Positions 43,948 through 52,914 are shown, counted from the first letter of the stretch. The stretch is DNA of 64,000 bases from Fibrisoma montanum (GCF_003583365.1 NZ_QXED01000003.1:434001-498000); one strand, 5' to 3'. A program made the numbers and translations. Notes: generated from the sequence alone by a model not told the origin.

Positions 43948-44121
43948 TGAAGCTGTTCAGGCTTTCAATCTGAACGTGTTTTTTGTCATTCAGACGCAGC
44001 CGGGCACACCTATTCAACGAAGAAGGGGTTGAATACGTGGTTCTAGGCGGCCATTTTGACGGTAATGATTTTACCCGCATTCCTAATTATTTGTCGTTTA
44101 GTCGTCAGGATGGTTGGATTG

Positions 44122-44200
44122 ACTGCCTGACTTTGAGCCTTAAACGAGATGAGCCTGATTCAGTCCGGCTCATCTCGTTTAAGGCTCAAAGTCAGGCAGT
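44122..44200. repeat. 34-bp perfect inverted repeat with 11-nt loop
   Basis: Left arm 44122-44155, loop 44156-44166, right arm 44167-44200, with no mismatch. The right arm contains the last two codons and the stop of the next gene (44192-44200) plus its 3' flank; the left arm is an inverted copy of that end. No T run on either side. Longer and more exact than the local terminators. Confidence 0.85.
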
Positions 44201-44731
44201 AGTTTGTAGGTCTTTTACTTCCAGCAGCAGCGTCCACTGCTCCGAGTCGAACCAGTCGCGAAGGGGTATATCAATCAGGTCGTGATCGATGGCGTAGTGC
44301 AGGGCTTCCATGACGCGGGCGTGTTGATCCGCTGAATACCCCACTTTCGTGTAATAGTCGGCCAGGAACCGCTGTTTATCGGTAGCGAGCAGCGAACAGC
44401 CCTGGCCGGTGGTGGAGTCACGGATCAGAATGGGATACGTATTCCAGAACTCCAGGGCTGCTTTCTCGCGATCCGGCTCGAACAGATCGGCGCGGACCTC
44501 GTCGGTCAGCACGAACAGATCGACGTAGTAATAACCCGATTTGTTCAGGTTCAGCAGGAAACCGCGATCTACCAGTTCACCAATCTCTTCGGCGGTAAAA
44601 CCCGGCCCTTCCTGGCCAAATTTATACATGGTAGCGTACTGACGGGAATGAATCAGAAACAACAGCAGGTACTGATTAGGCGTCAATTTATACCGACACA
44701 AAGCGTCGATATTCATTTCTATAGTTTTCAT
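44192..44731 (-). CDS. protein of unknown function, possible winged-helix N-terminus
   Basis: ATG 44731 gives 179 residues, MKTIEMNIDALCRYKLTPNQYLLLFLIHSRQYATMYKF; the longer frame to 44818 adds unrelated sequence. The first 80 residues (LTPNQYLLLFLIHSRQY ... FTAEEIGELVDRGFLLNLNKSGYYY) resemble a MarR-like helix-turn-helix with a wing. The rest (EFWNTYPILIRDSTTGQGCSLLATDKQRFLADYYTKVGYSADQHARVMEALHYAIDHDLIDIPLRDWFDSEQW) is acidic and helical. I do not recognise the family; replication or phage-type proteins can share this layout. Its stop lies in a 34-bp inverted repeat. Own transcript; upstream gap of 288 nt. Confidence 0.55.
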   Translation of the reverse strand: MKTIEMNIDALCRYKLTPNQYLLLFLIHSRQYATMYKFGQEGPGFTAEEIGELVDRGFLLNLNKSGYYYVDLFVLTDEVRADLFEPDREKAALEFWNTYPILIRDSTTGQGCSLLATDKQRFLADYYTKVGYSADQHARVMEALHYAIDHDLIDIPLRDWFDSEQWTLLLEVKDLQTTA

Positions 44732-45019
44732 TACGGTACAAGTTTTGTGAGTACGGTTCTGATCGGCAGGAACCCCGTTGTGGCTGCGTATTATTTCGCA
44801 ACCAAGTCCCTGATTCATCTTCTATGCAATCTAATGTAAAAACTCATTTACCCGCCATTTAATTCTGACTTTTTCTCAATTTAACGAATTTTAACCACAC
44901 TCATCCTGACTTTACAGACAATCCAAAAAAGTTTGATTCGATACTTTTCTCTATAAAAGAAACACTTGCCTGAATGACGGACAACAACTTTTTCGCAGGT
45001 ACCTTGCGTTTATAAGCCT

Positions 45020-45613
45020 ATGCATCAGGATGTAGCCGAATTGAATATACTTCGGGAAGCTGTTTACCGAGTGATGCCATTGACCGAGCCGGTATGGAAC
45101 GACTTTGCGGCCGGCTGGCAACCGGTTTCGTATAAACGTAAGGAAGTCATAACAGCCGCCGGTGAGGTTGAACGGTACGTTTATTTTGTGCTGGATGGAC
45201 TACAGCGTATATATCACATTGGAGAAAACACCCGGGAGGCTACGTTGCTTTTTTCGTACGCCCGGACGTTTTCAGGCATTGCCGATTCGTTTCAACTCCA
45301 GCAACCGTCGCGCTTTTACCTCGAAACACTGACCGCCAGCCGCATGCTCCGACTGTCGTTTGGTGATTTCTCGGACCTTATGGAGCGGCATCCCTCGCTG
45401 GAGCGCTGGGGGCGACTCGCTACGGCCGGGGCTCTATCGGGCCTGCTCGAACGGTACGTCGACATCCTGACCTTCAGCGCTGAGGAAAAGTTTCGGGGGT
45501 TGCTGACCCGCAGCCCGCACGTGCTGCAACTGATTCCCCATAAATACCTGGCGTCGTACCTAGGCCTCGACCCGGCTACGTTCAGCAAACTCCTGGCATC
45601 GGTAAAACTATAG
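45020..45613 (+). CDS. Crp/Fnr-family regulator
   Basis: A 197-residue regulator with an N-terminal cyclic-nucleotide-binding-type barrel: KRKEVITAAGEVERYVYFVLDGLQRIYHIGENTREATLLFSYARTFSGIADSFQLQQPSRFYLETLTASRMLRLSF. It has a helical linker RLATAGALSGLLERYVDILTFSAEEKFRGLL and a compact winged helix at the end (IPHKYLASYLGLDPATFSKLLASVK). The cAMP-phosphate-binding R-x-A-x-x of Crp is not evident, so the ligand is probably not cAMP. Usual Bacteroidota size. Its targets are unknown; the DinB gene lies 114 bp downstream. Confidence 0.85.
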   Translation: MHQDVAELNILREAVYRVMPLTEPVWNDFAAGWQPVSYKRKEVITAAGEVERYVYFVLDGLQRIYHIGENTREATLLFSYARTFSGIADSFQLQQPSRFYLETLTASRMLRLSFGDFSDLMERHPSLERWGRLATAGALSGLLERYVDILTFSAEEKFRGLLTRSPHVLQLIPHKYLASYLGLDPATFSKLLASVKL

Positions 45614-45727
45614 CCGCTCCGCCATAGCTTTGTTCGAAAGATTTCCGCCAGCCATCAAAATCTTGGCCTGGACCAAGATTCCCGATTACGCCATCGTGTA
45701 GGTTTGCCCCATCAACCAGCAACCCGT

Positions 45728-46309
45728 ATGACTCAGTATTCAAGTCAGCTATTACTTTGGCAACTCGCCGACGATGTGAACACAGTTCGTCAAACCATTG
45801 ATTATGAATTTGGCTCGCTTTCGGCCGCTGAACTGCTGCTACGGCCCGACCCGGCACAATGGAGCATTGCCGAATGCCTCGAACACCTCAACACCTACAG
45901 CCGCTACTATGTACCCCGTATTGCACTGGCCATCCGGGACGGTGAGCAGCGGCAGCGTTTGGCTACACCGACGTTCGACAGCAGCTGGCTGGGCGATTAC
46001 TTTGTACGGATGATGGAACCACCGGCTGAGGGTAAAACTGGAGCCCGGTATAAAGCAGCCGCCAAACACCGGCCTGCCTCCAACCTGAATCCGGAGACCG
46101 TTCGGCTTGAGTGCATTCAACAGCAGGAGCACTTATGGGATTTGCTGCAACAGGCCCAGCACGTGGACATTGGCCGTCTGAAGATTCCGATTTCCCTGAC
46201 CCGCTGGATTCGGCTCAGCCTGGGGGATGTGCTGCGGTTTGTCGTTGTGCATGAACAGCGGCATCTGCTTCAGGCCCAGCGCGTTCTGCACACGTTTCAG
46301 GTAAGCTAA
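45728..46309 (+). CDS. DinB-family (DUF664-like) protein
   Basis: A 193-residue cytoplasmic four-helix-bundle protein. Motifs: WSIAECLEHLNTYSRYYVPRI near the N-terminus (His ligand) and FVVVHEQRHLLQAQRVL near the C-terminus (H-x4-H). These three His positions bind a divalent metal in DinB/YfiT proteins, often thiol-dependent transferases or hydrolases. ATG 45728 chosen over 45704. The DinB name does not imply DNA polymerase IV. Follows a Crp/Fnr gene in the same direction, a pairing I have often seen in this phylum. Confidence 0.83.
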   Translation: MTQYSSQLLLWQLADDVNTVRQTIDYEFGSLSAAELLLRPDPAQWSIAECLEHLNTYSRYYVPRIALAIRDGEQRQRLATPTFDSSWLGDYFVRMMEPPAEGKTGARYKAAAKHRPASNLNPETVRLECIQQQEHLWDLLQQAQHVDIGRLKIPISLTRWIRLSLGDVLRFVVVHEQRHLLQAQRVLHTFQVS

Positions 46310-46403
46310 GCGTTAGTTTGAACGGTACAGGCACGAGCACCTTACCCCATTCGTTTAAACCGCCTGGCCATCGCGGACGTTTACTCTTCTGTTTGCTTTG
46401 TAC

Positions 46404-47105
46404 ATGAACGCTTCAGCCGCCCGTTTTCCGATAGAATTAGTTGTCGCCCGATACCACGAGCCACTGAACTGGCTGCGCAAAGTGCCGAAAACGGTGCAGA
46501 TAACGGTGTACGATAAGCACGAGCGAGACCCCTACCCCGGTGCTGTTCCGTTGCCTAATGTCGGCCGGGAGGCTCATACGTACCTGCATCACCTCGTTAC
46601 CCGCTATGACAGCCTGGCCGAGTGGACGGTTTTCTGCCAGGGGAAACCGTTTGATCATGCCTACGATTTTCACCACCAGCTGCGGGCGTTTGCCGCGAAT
46701 CCCGCCGATATCGGCTCTTTCCGTTGGCTGGGCCACATCATCGATACCGACGACGACCAGGGCGAACGCTTATTCCGGCAATGGAGCAAGAATGACGATC
46801 AGCGCGGACTGGACATCCGGGGGTTTCACCGGGCGCTGTTTGGCAGCGAAGGCCCCGGTTTATATTCGTTTGTGCTCGGGGCGCAGTTTGCGGTGCATCG
46901 GGACGTAATCCGGCAGCGGAGCGTGGCTTTTTACGAACGGGCTCTGGAACTGACCGTTACGTTTCCGGATGCGGCTCATTGCTTTGAACGTACCTGGGAC
47001 CGGGTGCTGGGGGTTGTTGGCATCGACCCCGTCTGGCTCAATGGCCGCCTGACGGTGTATCTGAAACCCGTTCGAAAAGTAGAGCAGGAAACCTCAAACC
47101 ATTGA
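46404..47105 (+). CDS. DUF3431-like protein
   Basis: A 233-residue protein starting at ATG 46404 (MNASAARFPIELVVARYHEPLNWLRKVPKTVQITVYDKHE). The features VVARYHEPLNWL, YPGAVPLPNVGREAHTYLHHLVTRYDSL, TVFCQGKPFDHAYDF and FVLGAQFAVHRDVIRQRSVAFYERAL are those of the DUF3431 family. That family resembles fungal and bacterial glycosyltransferase-like proteins and has no assigned activity that I know of. No signal peptide or TM. Monocistronic. Confidence 0.75.
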   Translation: MNASAARFPIELVVARYHEPLNWLRKVPKTVQITVYDKHERDPYPGAVPLPNVGREAHTYLHHLVTRYDSLAEWTVFCQGKPFDHAYDFHHQLRAFAANPADIGSFRWLGHIIDTDDDQGERLFRQWSKNDDQRGLDIRGFHRALFGSEGPGLYSFVLGAQFAVHRDVIRQRSVAFYERALELTVTFPDAAHCFERTWDRVLGVVGIDPVWLNGRLTVYLKPVRKVEQETSNH

Positions 47106-47282
47106 GAACAGCCCGGTAAAATGGCAGGGTCTATTCACAAAGTCAACCGGTCAGCAAGGCCAACCGGTGAGCTTGTTTGATAGACAAATTATACAAACGG
47201 GTATTATTCGGGCAGTCTCCTTTTAGTGATGGAAACCGCGATCGCCGGCATTGTACCGAGCGATTGTACTGGTATTTTAAAC

Positions 47283-47315
47283 AACCGCCGGACAACACCT
47301 GGTTGTCCGGCGGTT
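47283..47315 (-). terminator. terminator of the Thr/Gly-rich protein gene
   Basis: AACCGCCGGACAAC (47283-47296) and complement (47302-47315), 5-nt loop; the minus strand continues TTGTTT. It lies 28 bp past the stop of the gene at 47343. The rest of 47106-47282 holds nothing supportable. Confidence 0.8.
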
Positions 47316-47342
47316 TCACTTCCTGAACAGGTTAACAGACGC

Positions 47343-47930
47343 CTACTTCCGGGGGGGAGTCGTCGTGCTGCCGCTGGTGCTGCTGCCGCTAGTACTTGTA
47401 CCGCTGGAACTGTTGTTGGTGGAGTTGTTCCGACGATCTCTGCGGCTTTGCCGTTGTTGTGTATTCGACGGGCTTGTTGTGCTGCTACCCGACGTACCAT
47501 ATGTTGACCCCGTACCGGTCGTACCCTGGGTGCCATACGTCGTTCCAGAATTATTCATCGTACCGGTTGTCCCACTGGTTGTGCCGGTCGTACCATTCAC
47601 GGTGCCGGTGGTTCCCTGTCTCTGCGTACCATAGGTGGTGCCCTGTGTGCCCTGTGAGCCCTGCGTTCCATACGTAGACCCTGTGCCGGTCGTACCGGTC
47701 GTGCCGGTGGTTCCCTGCGTCCCCTGGGTGCCGTAGGTTGAATTAGTCGTCGTGCCGGTCGTACCGCTCTGGGTGCTTTGCTGGGTAGACCCCTGCGTAC
47801 CATACGTAGACCCTGAACCGGTGGTTCCCGATCCGGTCGTGCCTGTATTACCTGAATTCGTTGTCTGTGCGTTGGCGCTGAACGTGGCGATGGCCATCAA
47901 CAGGGCGCCGGCTACTACTACCTTTTTCAT
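47343..47930 (-). CDS. secreted Thr/Gly/Ser-rich repeat protein
   Basis: A 195-residue precursor with signal peptide MKKVVVAGALLMAIATFSANAQ. The mature sequence is almost wholly Thr, Gly, Ser, Gln and Tyr, with many short degenerate repeats of (G)STYGTQG and TTGTTG type between 25 and 155. A short basic patch QSRRDRRNN (about 161-169) and a Ser/Thr/Gly tail follow. Disordered and likely a flexible surface or matrix protein; no domain recognised. The repeats make the gene prone to length change by slippage. Confidence 0.72.
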   Translation of the reverse strand: MKKVVVAGALLMAIATFSANAQTTNSGNTGTTGSGTTGSGSTYGTQGSTQQSTQSGTTGTTTNSTYGTQGTQGTTGTTGTTGTGSTYGTQGSQGTQGTTYGTQRQGTTGTVNGTTGTTSGTTGTMNNSGTTYGTQGTTGTGSTYGTSGSSTTSPSNTQQRQSRRDRRNNSTNNSSSGTSTSGSSTSGSTTTPPRK

Positions 47931-48194
47931 AATTTGAGCTATTAGAACGTATCAATGATTACTTGTACATCTTTTTAACTATCCTGGCGGAATAAAGTCT
48001 TTAAAAACTATAGATTTATTAGGTAGCGGTCTCACGAAAACAATTTGAGAGGTGCAGCTAAAGCGGGTCTGACCGACGGGCAGGCCATATTTTGTAACCT
48101 GATCGACTTTCCCAGCCTTTGGTTCTACGATCTGGGTAAATTTTAGTAAACTTGGGCTTTAATACGTGATATTCTGTTCGATAACCCCATACCC

Positions 48195-48659
48195 ATGTCC
48201 CAGTTTAAGTTAAAAATCAACGGCCGTGATTATCAGGCCGATGTGGACCCTGACACCCCGCTGCTGTGGGTGCTTCGCGACAACTTCGGGCTGGTTGGCA
48301 CCAAATATGGCTGCGGCATTGCCCAATGTGGCGCCTGCACGGTTCACCTGAACGGCGAAGCTGTGCGCTCCTGTGTATTGCCGGTTTCGGCCATTGGCAC
48401 CGGTAAAGTTACAACGATCGAAGGGCTGTCGAAAGACGGTACCCACCCGGTTCAGCAGGCGTGGAACGAAGTAGATGTTCCGCAGTGTGGCTATTGCCAG
48501 GCGGGGCAGATCATGACCGCGGCCGCCCTGCTCAAGCGCACGCCGAAACCAACTACGGAACAAATTGACGCCACGATGACCGGCAACATCTGCCGTTGCG
48601 GCACGTACCACCGCATCCGGGAAGCCGTGAAAGTAGCCTCCACGAAAGGTGTTAAATAG
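48195..48659 (+). CDS. iorA: 2Fe-2S subunit of isoquinoline 1-oxidoreductase-type molybdenum hydroxylase
   Basis: The 154-residue electron-transfer subunit carries two 2Fe-2S clusters. The plant-type ferredoxin cluster uses C40, C45, C48 and C60 ([24 protein letters not shown]). The second, in the helical domain, uses C98, C101, C133 and C135 ([17 protein letters not shown]). It belongs with the molybdopterin subunit 78 bp downstream. A heptad hairpin begins at the last base of its stop codon. The substrate is not necessarily isoquinoline; many Bacteroidota homologues act on aldehydes or N-heterocycles. Confidence 0.92.
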   Translation: MSQFKLKINGRDYQADVDPDTPLLWVLRDNFGLVGTKYGCGIAQCGACTVHLNGEAVRSCVLPVSAIGTGKVTTIEGLSKDGTHPVQQAWNEVDVPQCGYCQAGQIMTAAALLKRTPKPTTEQIDATMTGNICRCGTYHRIREAVKVASTKGVK

Positions 48660-48727
48660 TTCGACGTTTGTGGTTAGCGGCTACCTGATGTTCATCAGTT
48701 GCTGACGACAAACACCGAACCAAGAAC
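48659..48727. repeat. heptad hairpin element G between iorA and iorB
   Basis: Plus-strand units start at 48659, 48666 and 48673 (GTTCGAC, GTTTGTG, GTTAGCG). Minus-strand units run down from 48727, 48720, 48713 and 48706 (GTTCTTG, GTTCGGT, GTTTGTC, GTCAGCA). The two sets are complementary, so the arms fold on each other. It starts at the G of the iorA stop TAG and ends 10 nt before the iorB ATG. Confidence 0.75.
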
Positions 48728-48737
48728 TATTCTCCTC

Positions 48738-50873
48738 ATGACCGCAACAAGACGTGATTTTCTGAAAATAGCCGCAGCGGCCGGGGGCGGCCTGCTGCTG
48801 GGTTTTAACTGGACAGAGTCGGAAGCCGCAACTACGGCGGTGGTCGATGCGGCCGGAGCGGCTGCCGTACCTGGTGTTGACTTCAACAGTTACCTGTCCA
48901 TCAGTCCGCAGGGCCTTATCACCATCCTGTCACCTAACCCGGAGGTCGGCCAGGGGATCAAAACCGCCTTCCCGATTATTGTCGCTGAAGAACTGGACGC
49001 CGACTGGACCAAGGTCATTGTTGAGCAGGCCCCGCTCGATACCAAGAAATTTGAACGGCAGGTGGCCGGCGGCAGCGGCTCGATTCCGCACTCGTGGCAG
49101 CGGCTACGGAAAGCCGGCGCTACGGCACGGCAGATGCTCACCGAAGCAGCTGCCAAACGCTGGAACGTACCGATCGCCGAATGCACCACCGACAAAGGCT
49201 ACGTGCTGCATACGGCCAGCAACCGGAAGCTGAGTTACGGTGAGCTCGCCACCGAAGCGTCGAAACTGACCGTTCCGGCTGATGTTACGCTGAAAGACCC
49301 CAAAGAGTTTAAGCTGATCGGGACGACGATCAAAAACGTTGATAACCCGAAAATCATCACCGGCAAACCCCAGTTCGGTCTGGATTTCTACCGCGAGGGG
49401 ATGCTGTTTGCCATGATTCAGCGCCCGGCTTTTGGCTACAAACTCAAGTCCGTCGATGCGGCCGCGGCCAAAGCCATGCCCGGCATTGTCAACGTCGTGA
49501 CCTACGACAACAACGTAGCCGTTGTCGGGAAATCGACCTGGCAGGTTAAAAAGGCGAAGGACGCGCTGAAGATCGAGTGGGAAAAAGCCGATAACCTCGA
49601 AAGTACCACCGATCATAACCGACTGTTCAAAGAACTGCTCGACAGCAAAGAAGCGACCGTTCGACGGAAAGACGGCGATGTCGACGCGGCCTTCAAATCG
49701 GCGGCCAAGGTTGTGTCGGCCGAGTTTCAGTGCCCGTTCCTGCCCCACAGCCCGCTGGAGCCGATGAACTTCTTTGCGCATGTCCGGCCGGACGGTGTTG
49801 AACTGGTTGGTCCTACGCAAACCCCCGAGCTGGCCCGCAACGAAACGGCCAAGCTGCTCGGGATCTCACCCGATAAAGTTACCGTGCAGCTTACGCGCAT
49901 GGGTGGCGGTTTTGGCCGGCGGCTCAAAGCCGACTACGTGATCGAAGCCGTTCAGGTGTCGAAACTGGTCAACGCACCGGTGAAGCTGATCTGGACGCGC
50001 GAAGACGATATGACCGGGGGCAGCTACCGGCCGGCGGTTCGCTACCGCTTCGACGCGGCACTGGATGCCCAGGGCAACCTCATTGGCTACAAGCTGCGGG
50101 GGGTCGGCATCAACTCCGGCAACTCAACCCGCGAAGACAATTTTCCCGCCGGAGCCGTCGAAAACCTGCTTATTGACAGTGTCGAACACAAATCCCCCAT
50201 CACGACGGGTGCGTGGCGGGCACCCATCACCAACTTCCTGGCCTTTGCCGAGCAGTCGTTTCTCGATGAAGTAGCCCAGGCAGCGGGTAAGGACCCCGTG
50301 CAGTTCCGTCTGGATCTCCTGAACAAAGCCAAACAAAAGCCGACGGGCGCCATTAAATACGACATCGACCGCATGCGGGGTGTGATTGAACTGGCTGCCC
50401 AAAAAGCCGAGTGGGGCAAGAAGAAAGGCGTTTCGCAGGGTTTCAGCGTCTATTTCTCGCACCGGTCCTACGTAGCGCAAATCGGCGAGGTAGTGATGAA
50501 GCAGGGCAAACCCGTTCTGCAGAAGGTCTACGCGGCCGCCGACTGCGGGGTGGTCATCAACCAAAGCGGAGCCCGGCAGCAAGTAACCGGCTGTATTGTG
50601 GATGGCATCGGCCACGCCATGTACGGCAACCTGACCTTCAAGGAAGGTGTTCCCGATCAGAAGAACTACGATACCTACCGCCTGATTCGCCTGAGCGAGA
50701 TTCCGCAGGTGGAGGTGCATTTTGTCGAAAACACCATCGATCCGACCGGCCTTGGCGAACCGGCGCTGCCACCGGCGGGGGCGGCCGTAGCCAATGCCAT
50801 TTTCAAAGCCACGGGCAAGCGGCTGCGCAATCAGCCATTTGTGGAGGAGGATGTGTTTAAAGGCGTTTCGTAG
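48738..50873 (+). CDS. iorB: molybdopterin-binding subunit of isoquinoline 1-oxidoreductase-type enzyme
   Basis: ATG 48738 gives a Tat signal (MTATRRDFLKIAAAAGGGLLLG), so the holoenzyme is exported folded. Residues about 60-711 follow the xanthine dehydrogenase-like molybdenum subunit: NPEVGQGIKTAFPIIVAEELDADW, GGSGSIPHSWQRLRKAGATARQML, CPFLPHSPLEPMNFFAHV, MGGGFGRRLKADYVIEAVQVSK (the GGGFGGR-like cofactor loop), GAWRAPITNFLAFAEQSFLDEVA and the C-terminal GLGEPALPPAGAAVANAIFKATGKR with the catalytic Glu (GEP). Substrate unknown. No XdhC-type sulfurase or cytochrome c subunit is nearby, so maturation and electron acceptor must come from elsewhere. Confidence 0.92.
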   Translation: MTATRRDFLKIAAAAGGGLLLGFNWTESEAATTAVVDAAGAAAVPGVDFNSYLSISPQGLITILSPNPEVGQGIKTAFPIIVAEELDADWTKVIVEQAPLDTKKFERQVAGGSGSIPHSWQRLRKAGATARQMLTEAAAKRWNVPIAECTTDKGYVLHTASNRKLSYGELATEASKLTVPADVTLKDPKEFKLIGTTIKNVDNPKIITGKPQFGLDFYREGMLFAMIQRPAFGYKLKSVDAAAAKAMPGIVNVVTYDNNVAVVGKSTWQVKKAKDALKIEWEKADNLESTTDHNRLFKELLDSKEATVRRKDGDVDAAFKSAAKVVSAEFQCPFLPHSPLEPMNFFAHVRPDGVELVGPTQTPELARNETAKLLGISPDKVTVQLTRMGGGFGRRLKADYVIEAVQVSKLVNAPVKLIWTREDDMTGGSYRPAVRYRFDAALDAQGNLIGYKLRGVGINSGNSTREDNFPAGAVENLLIDSVEHKSPITTGAWRAPITNFLAFAEQSFLDEVAQAAGKDPVQFRLDLLNKAKQKPTGAIKYDIDRMRGVIELAAQKAEWGKKKGVSQGFSVYFSHRSYVAQIGEVVMKQGKPVLQKVYAAADCGVVINQSGARQQVTGCIVDGIGHAMYGNLTFKEGVPDQKNYDTYRLIRLSEIPQVEVHFVENTIDPTGLGEPALPPAGAAVANAIFKATGKRLRNQPFVEEDVFKGVS

Positions 50874-50895
50874 CAACCAGTCTACGTACTATCAG

Positions 50896-50931
50896 GCGGG
50901 CCGGAGTTCAACAACTCCGGCCCGCTTCTTT
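50896..50931 (+). terminator. iorAB terminator
   Basis: GCGGGCCGGAGTT (50896-50908), CAAC loop, complement 50913-50925, TTCTTT tail. Confidence 0.9.
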
Positions 50932-51004
50932 GTATCGCTACCACTGCAAAGCAGTATAACCAACCTGGGCTGTTCTTTACTCAACATCGATATCGTTTAT
51001 CCAG

Positions 51005-52591
51005 ATGCAGCTCAATCGCCGACTTTTCCTCAAGCAACTTGGTTTTGGTGCCGCTGGTCTCGGCATAGCCACCTCCAGCGACCTTTGGGCCATCCCCTCC
51101 CGGTCGGTCAGGCTGCCCCGCAGTACTCCGGAAAAACAGGGCGTTGCTTCGGGCGGCTTACTCGATTTTGTCAACGCCGTTGAATCGGCCAACCTGAACC
51201 TGCACAGCCTGATGGTGCTGCGGCACGGTCAGGTGGTGGCCGAAGGCTGGTGGGCACCCTATGCACCCCAGCTTAAACATACATTGTATTCACTTAGCAA
51301 AAGCTTTACGTCCACGGCCGTCGGGCTGGCGGTTGCGGAGAAAAAACTGTCGGTCAACGATACGGTTGTTTCGTTCTTCAAAGCCGATGTACCCGAAACC
51401 GTTAGTGACAACCTCGCAGCCATGCGGGTAAAGGATTTACTGACGATGAGCACCGGTCATGATAAGGAGCCGCGTCCACAGTCAGACAACTGGGCTCGCG
51501 ACTTTCTGGCTCACCCGGTCGACCATAAACCAGGAACTCATTTTGTGTACAATAGCCTGGCTACGTATATGTTGTCGGCTATTGTCCAGCAGGTAACTGG
51601 TCAGCCCCTGATAACGTATCTGAAACCGCGTCTGTTTGCCCCGCTGGGTATCGAAGGTGCCGACTGGGAAGTGGACCCGAGGGGCATTAACACGGGCGGC
51701 TGGGGCCTACGGGTACGTACGGAAGACATTGCCAGGTTCGGTCAGCTCTACCTGCAAAAAGGCGTCTGGAACGGAAAGCGGCTTCTGCCGGAAGCCTGGG
51801 TCAACGATGCTACGAGTCAGCAGATTCTACAGCCTGGCACCGACCGGGCGAACAGCGACTGGCTGCAGGGTTATGGCTACCAGTTCTGGCGGTGCCGCCA
51901 CGACGCCTACCGGGGCGACGGTGCCTTCGGACAGTACTGCATCGTGCTCCCCGGGGAGGATGCCGTGATTGCCATTACCTCGGAAACCTCGAACATGCAG
52001 GCCATTCTCAATGAAGTCTGGAACCACATCCTGCCCGCGCTTCGGGGCACGGGTCTGTCTGCCGACCGGATGGCCACCGATGCGCTGAAGCAACGGCTCA
52101 ACAAGCTTGCCCTGGCTCCGCCGGTCGTCGAATCCGCATCGCCAACCGCGACTAAAATCAGCGGTCAGACCTATAACTTCGACGACAATACGTTTAAGGC
52201 CCGGTCGGCCTCCCTGACTTTCGGCAAGGACGGCTGTATCTTCAAACTCCGCAACGATCAGGGTGACCATCAGGTGACGTGCGGCATCAACCGCTGGACC
52301 GAAGGCGAAACAACCTTCTCGGCCATGCCCCTGAAACTGGCCAAAACGCCCGTACCCGGCGAAACGAAATCACGCGTGGCCTGCAGTGGTACGTGGAAAG
52401 ATGCCAATACGTTTGAAATGACCTGGCGTTTCATCGAAACGGCCCACTACGATTCGGTTACCTGCCGCTTCGACGACGACAGCCTGACCGTGACTTTTGC
52501 CAGCAGCTTATCCCAGGTGAATAAATCCAAAGACCCGCGCCCAACGCTGCGGGGTAAACGTCAGGTGCAGGCGGTTACGCAGAAGGAGTAA
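51005..52591 (+). CDS. Tat-exported serine hydrolase (class C beta-lactamase fold)
   Basis: A 528-residue protein with a Tat-like N-terminus MQLNRRLFLKQLGFGAAGLG. The beta-lactamase/esterase domain (about 40-360) has the nucleophile motif S96-L-S-K99, an FVYNSLATYML segment (Tyr182) and a GDGAFGQYCIVLP segment in the third active-site position. A C-terminal domain of about 170 residues (CIFKLRNDQGDHQVTCGINRWTEG ... ACSGTWKDANTFEMTWRFIETAHYDSVTCRF) forms a lipocalin-like barrel as in many family esterases. No true lactamase activity should be assumed. The final 17 bp overlap the convergent small gene. Confidence 0.85.
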   Translation: MQLNRRLFLKQLGFGAAGLGIATSSDLWAIPSRSVRLPRSTPEKQGVASGGLLDFVNAVESANLNLHSLMVLRHGQVVAEGWWAPYAPQLKHTLYSLSKSFTSTAVGLAVAEKKLSVNDTVVSFFKADVPETVSDNLAAMRVKDLLTMSTGHDKEPRPQSDNWARDFLAHPVDHKPGTHFVYNSLATYMLSAIVQQVTGQPLITYLKPRLFAPLGIEGADWEVDPRGINTGGWGLRVRTEDIARFGQLYLQKGVWNGKRLLPEAWVNDATSQQILQPGTDRANSDWLQGYGYQFWRCRHDAYRGDGAFGQYCIVLPGEDAVIAITSETSNMQAILNEVWNHILPALRGTGLSADRMATDALKQRLNKLALAPPVVESASPTATKISGQTYNFDDNTFKARSASLTFGKDGCIFKLRNDQGDHQVTCGINRWTEGETTFSAMPLKLAKTPVPGETKSRVACSGTWKDANTFEMTWRFIETAHYDSVTCRFDDDSLTVTFASSLSQVNKSKDPRPTLRGKRQVQAVTQKE

Positions 52592-52847
52592 GATGCCAGT
52601 CAGCCCCAGGAAGCGGTGCGGGCGGAACATCGTCGGGCAGCACCTCAGCCTCACAGCCCAGTTGTCCCAGAAAACCGCGTAACGTCGCGACATTGATGGA
52701 TCGTGTTGCACACGCCACACGCAGAATGTTGTCGCAGTCTTCCAGGTCGAAGCTGGCGGTATACCCGATAAAGGTCCCGTGAATCTGGTCAAGCAGCGCA
52801 CGGGCCCGTTTCGGGTCACGAACGTTGGTTTTGAATACTTCTACCAT
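52575..52847 (-). CDS. small ferredoxin-like-fold protein
   Basis: A 90-residue product from ATG 52847: MVEVFKTNVRDPKRARALLDQIHGTFIGYTASFDLEDCDNILRVACATRSINVATLRGFLGQLGCEAEVLPDDVPP. The beta-alpha-beta pattern with a helix after VRDP and a conserved SFDLEDCDNILRV strand matches a small family in Bacteroidota resembling heavy-metal-associated domains but lacking a CxxC. A longer frame to 52907 adds little. Possibly cotranscribed from the DoxX gene upstream. Ends 17 bp inside the serine hydrolase gene on the other strand. Confidence 0.7.
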   Translation of the reverse strand: MVEVFKTNVRDPKRARALLDQIHGTFIGYTASFDLEDCDNILRVACATRSINVATLRGFLGQLGCEAEVLPDDVPPAPLPGADWHLTPSA

Positions 52848-52914
52848 ACTACCTCTTGATACGTGCCGGCAATAGGGAGCCTGATCGGTTTCAGGCCCCC
52901 GGGGCAATGCTCCA

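Noticed and set aside
43983-44285. 100-residue open frame reading through the 34-bp inverted repeat
   Set aside because: It starts at TTG, runs through both arms of the repeat and antisense into the next gene. The part before the repeat shows no recognisable domain. A decayed fragment is possible but cannot be supported.
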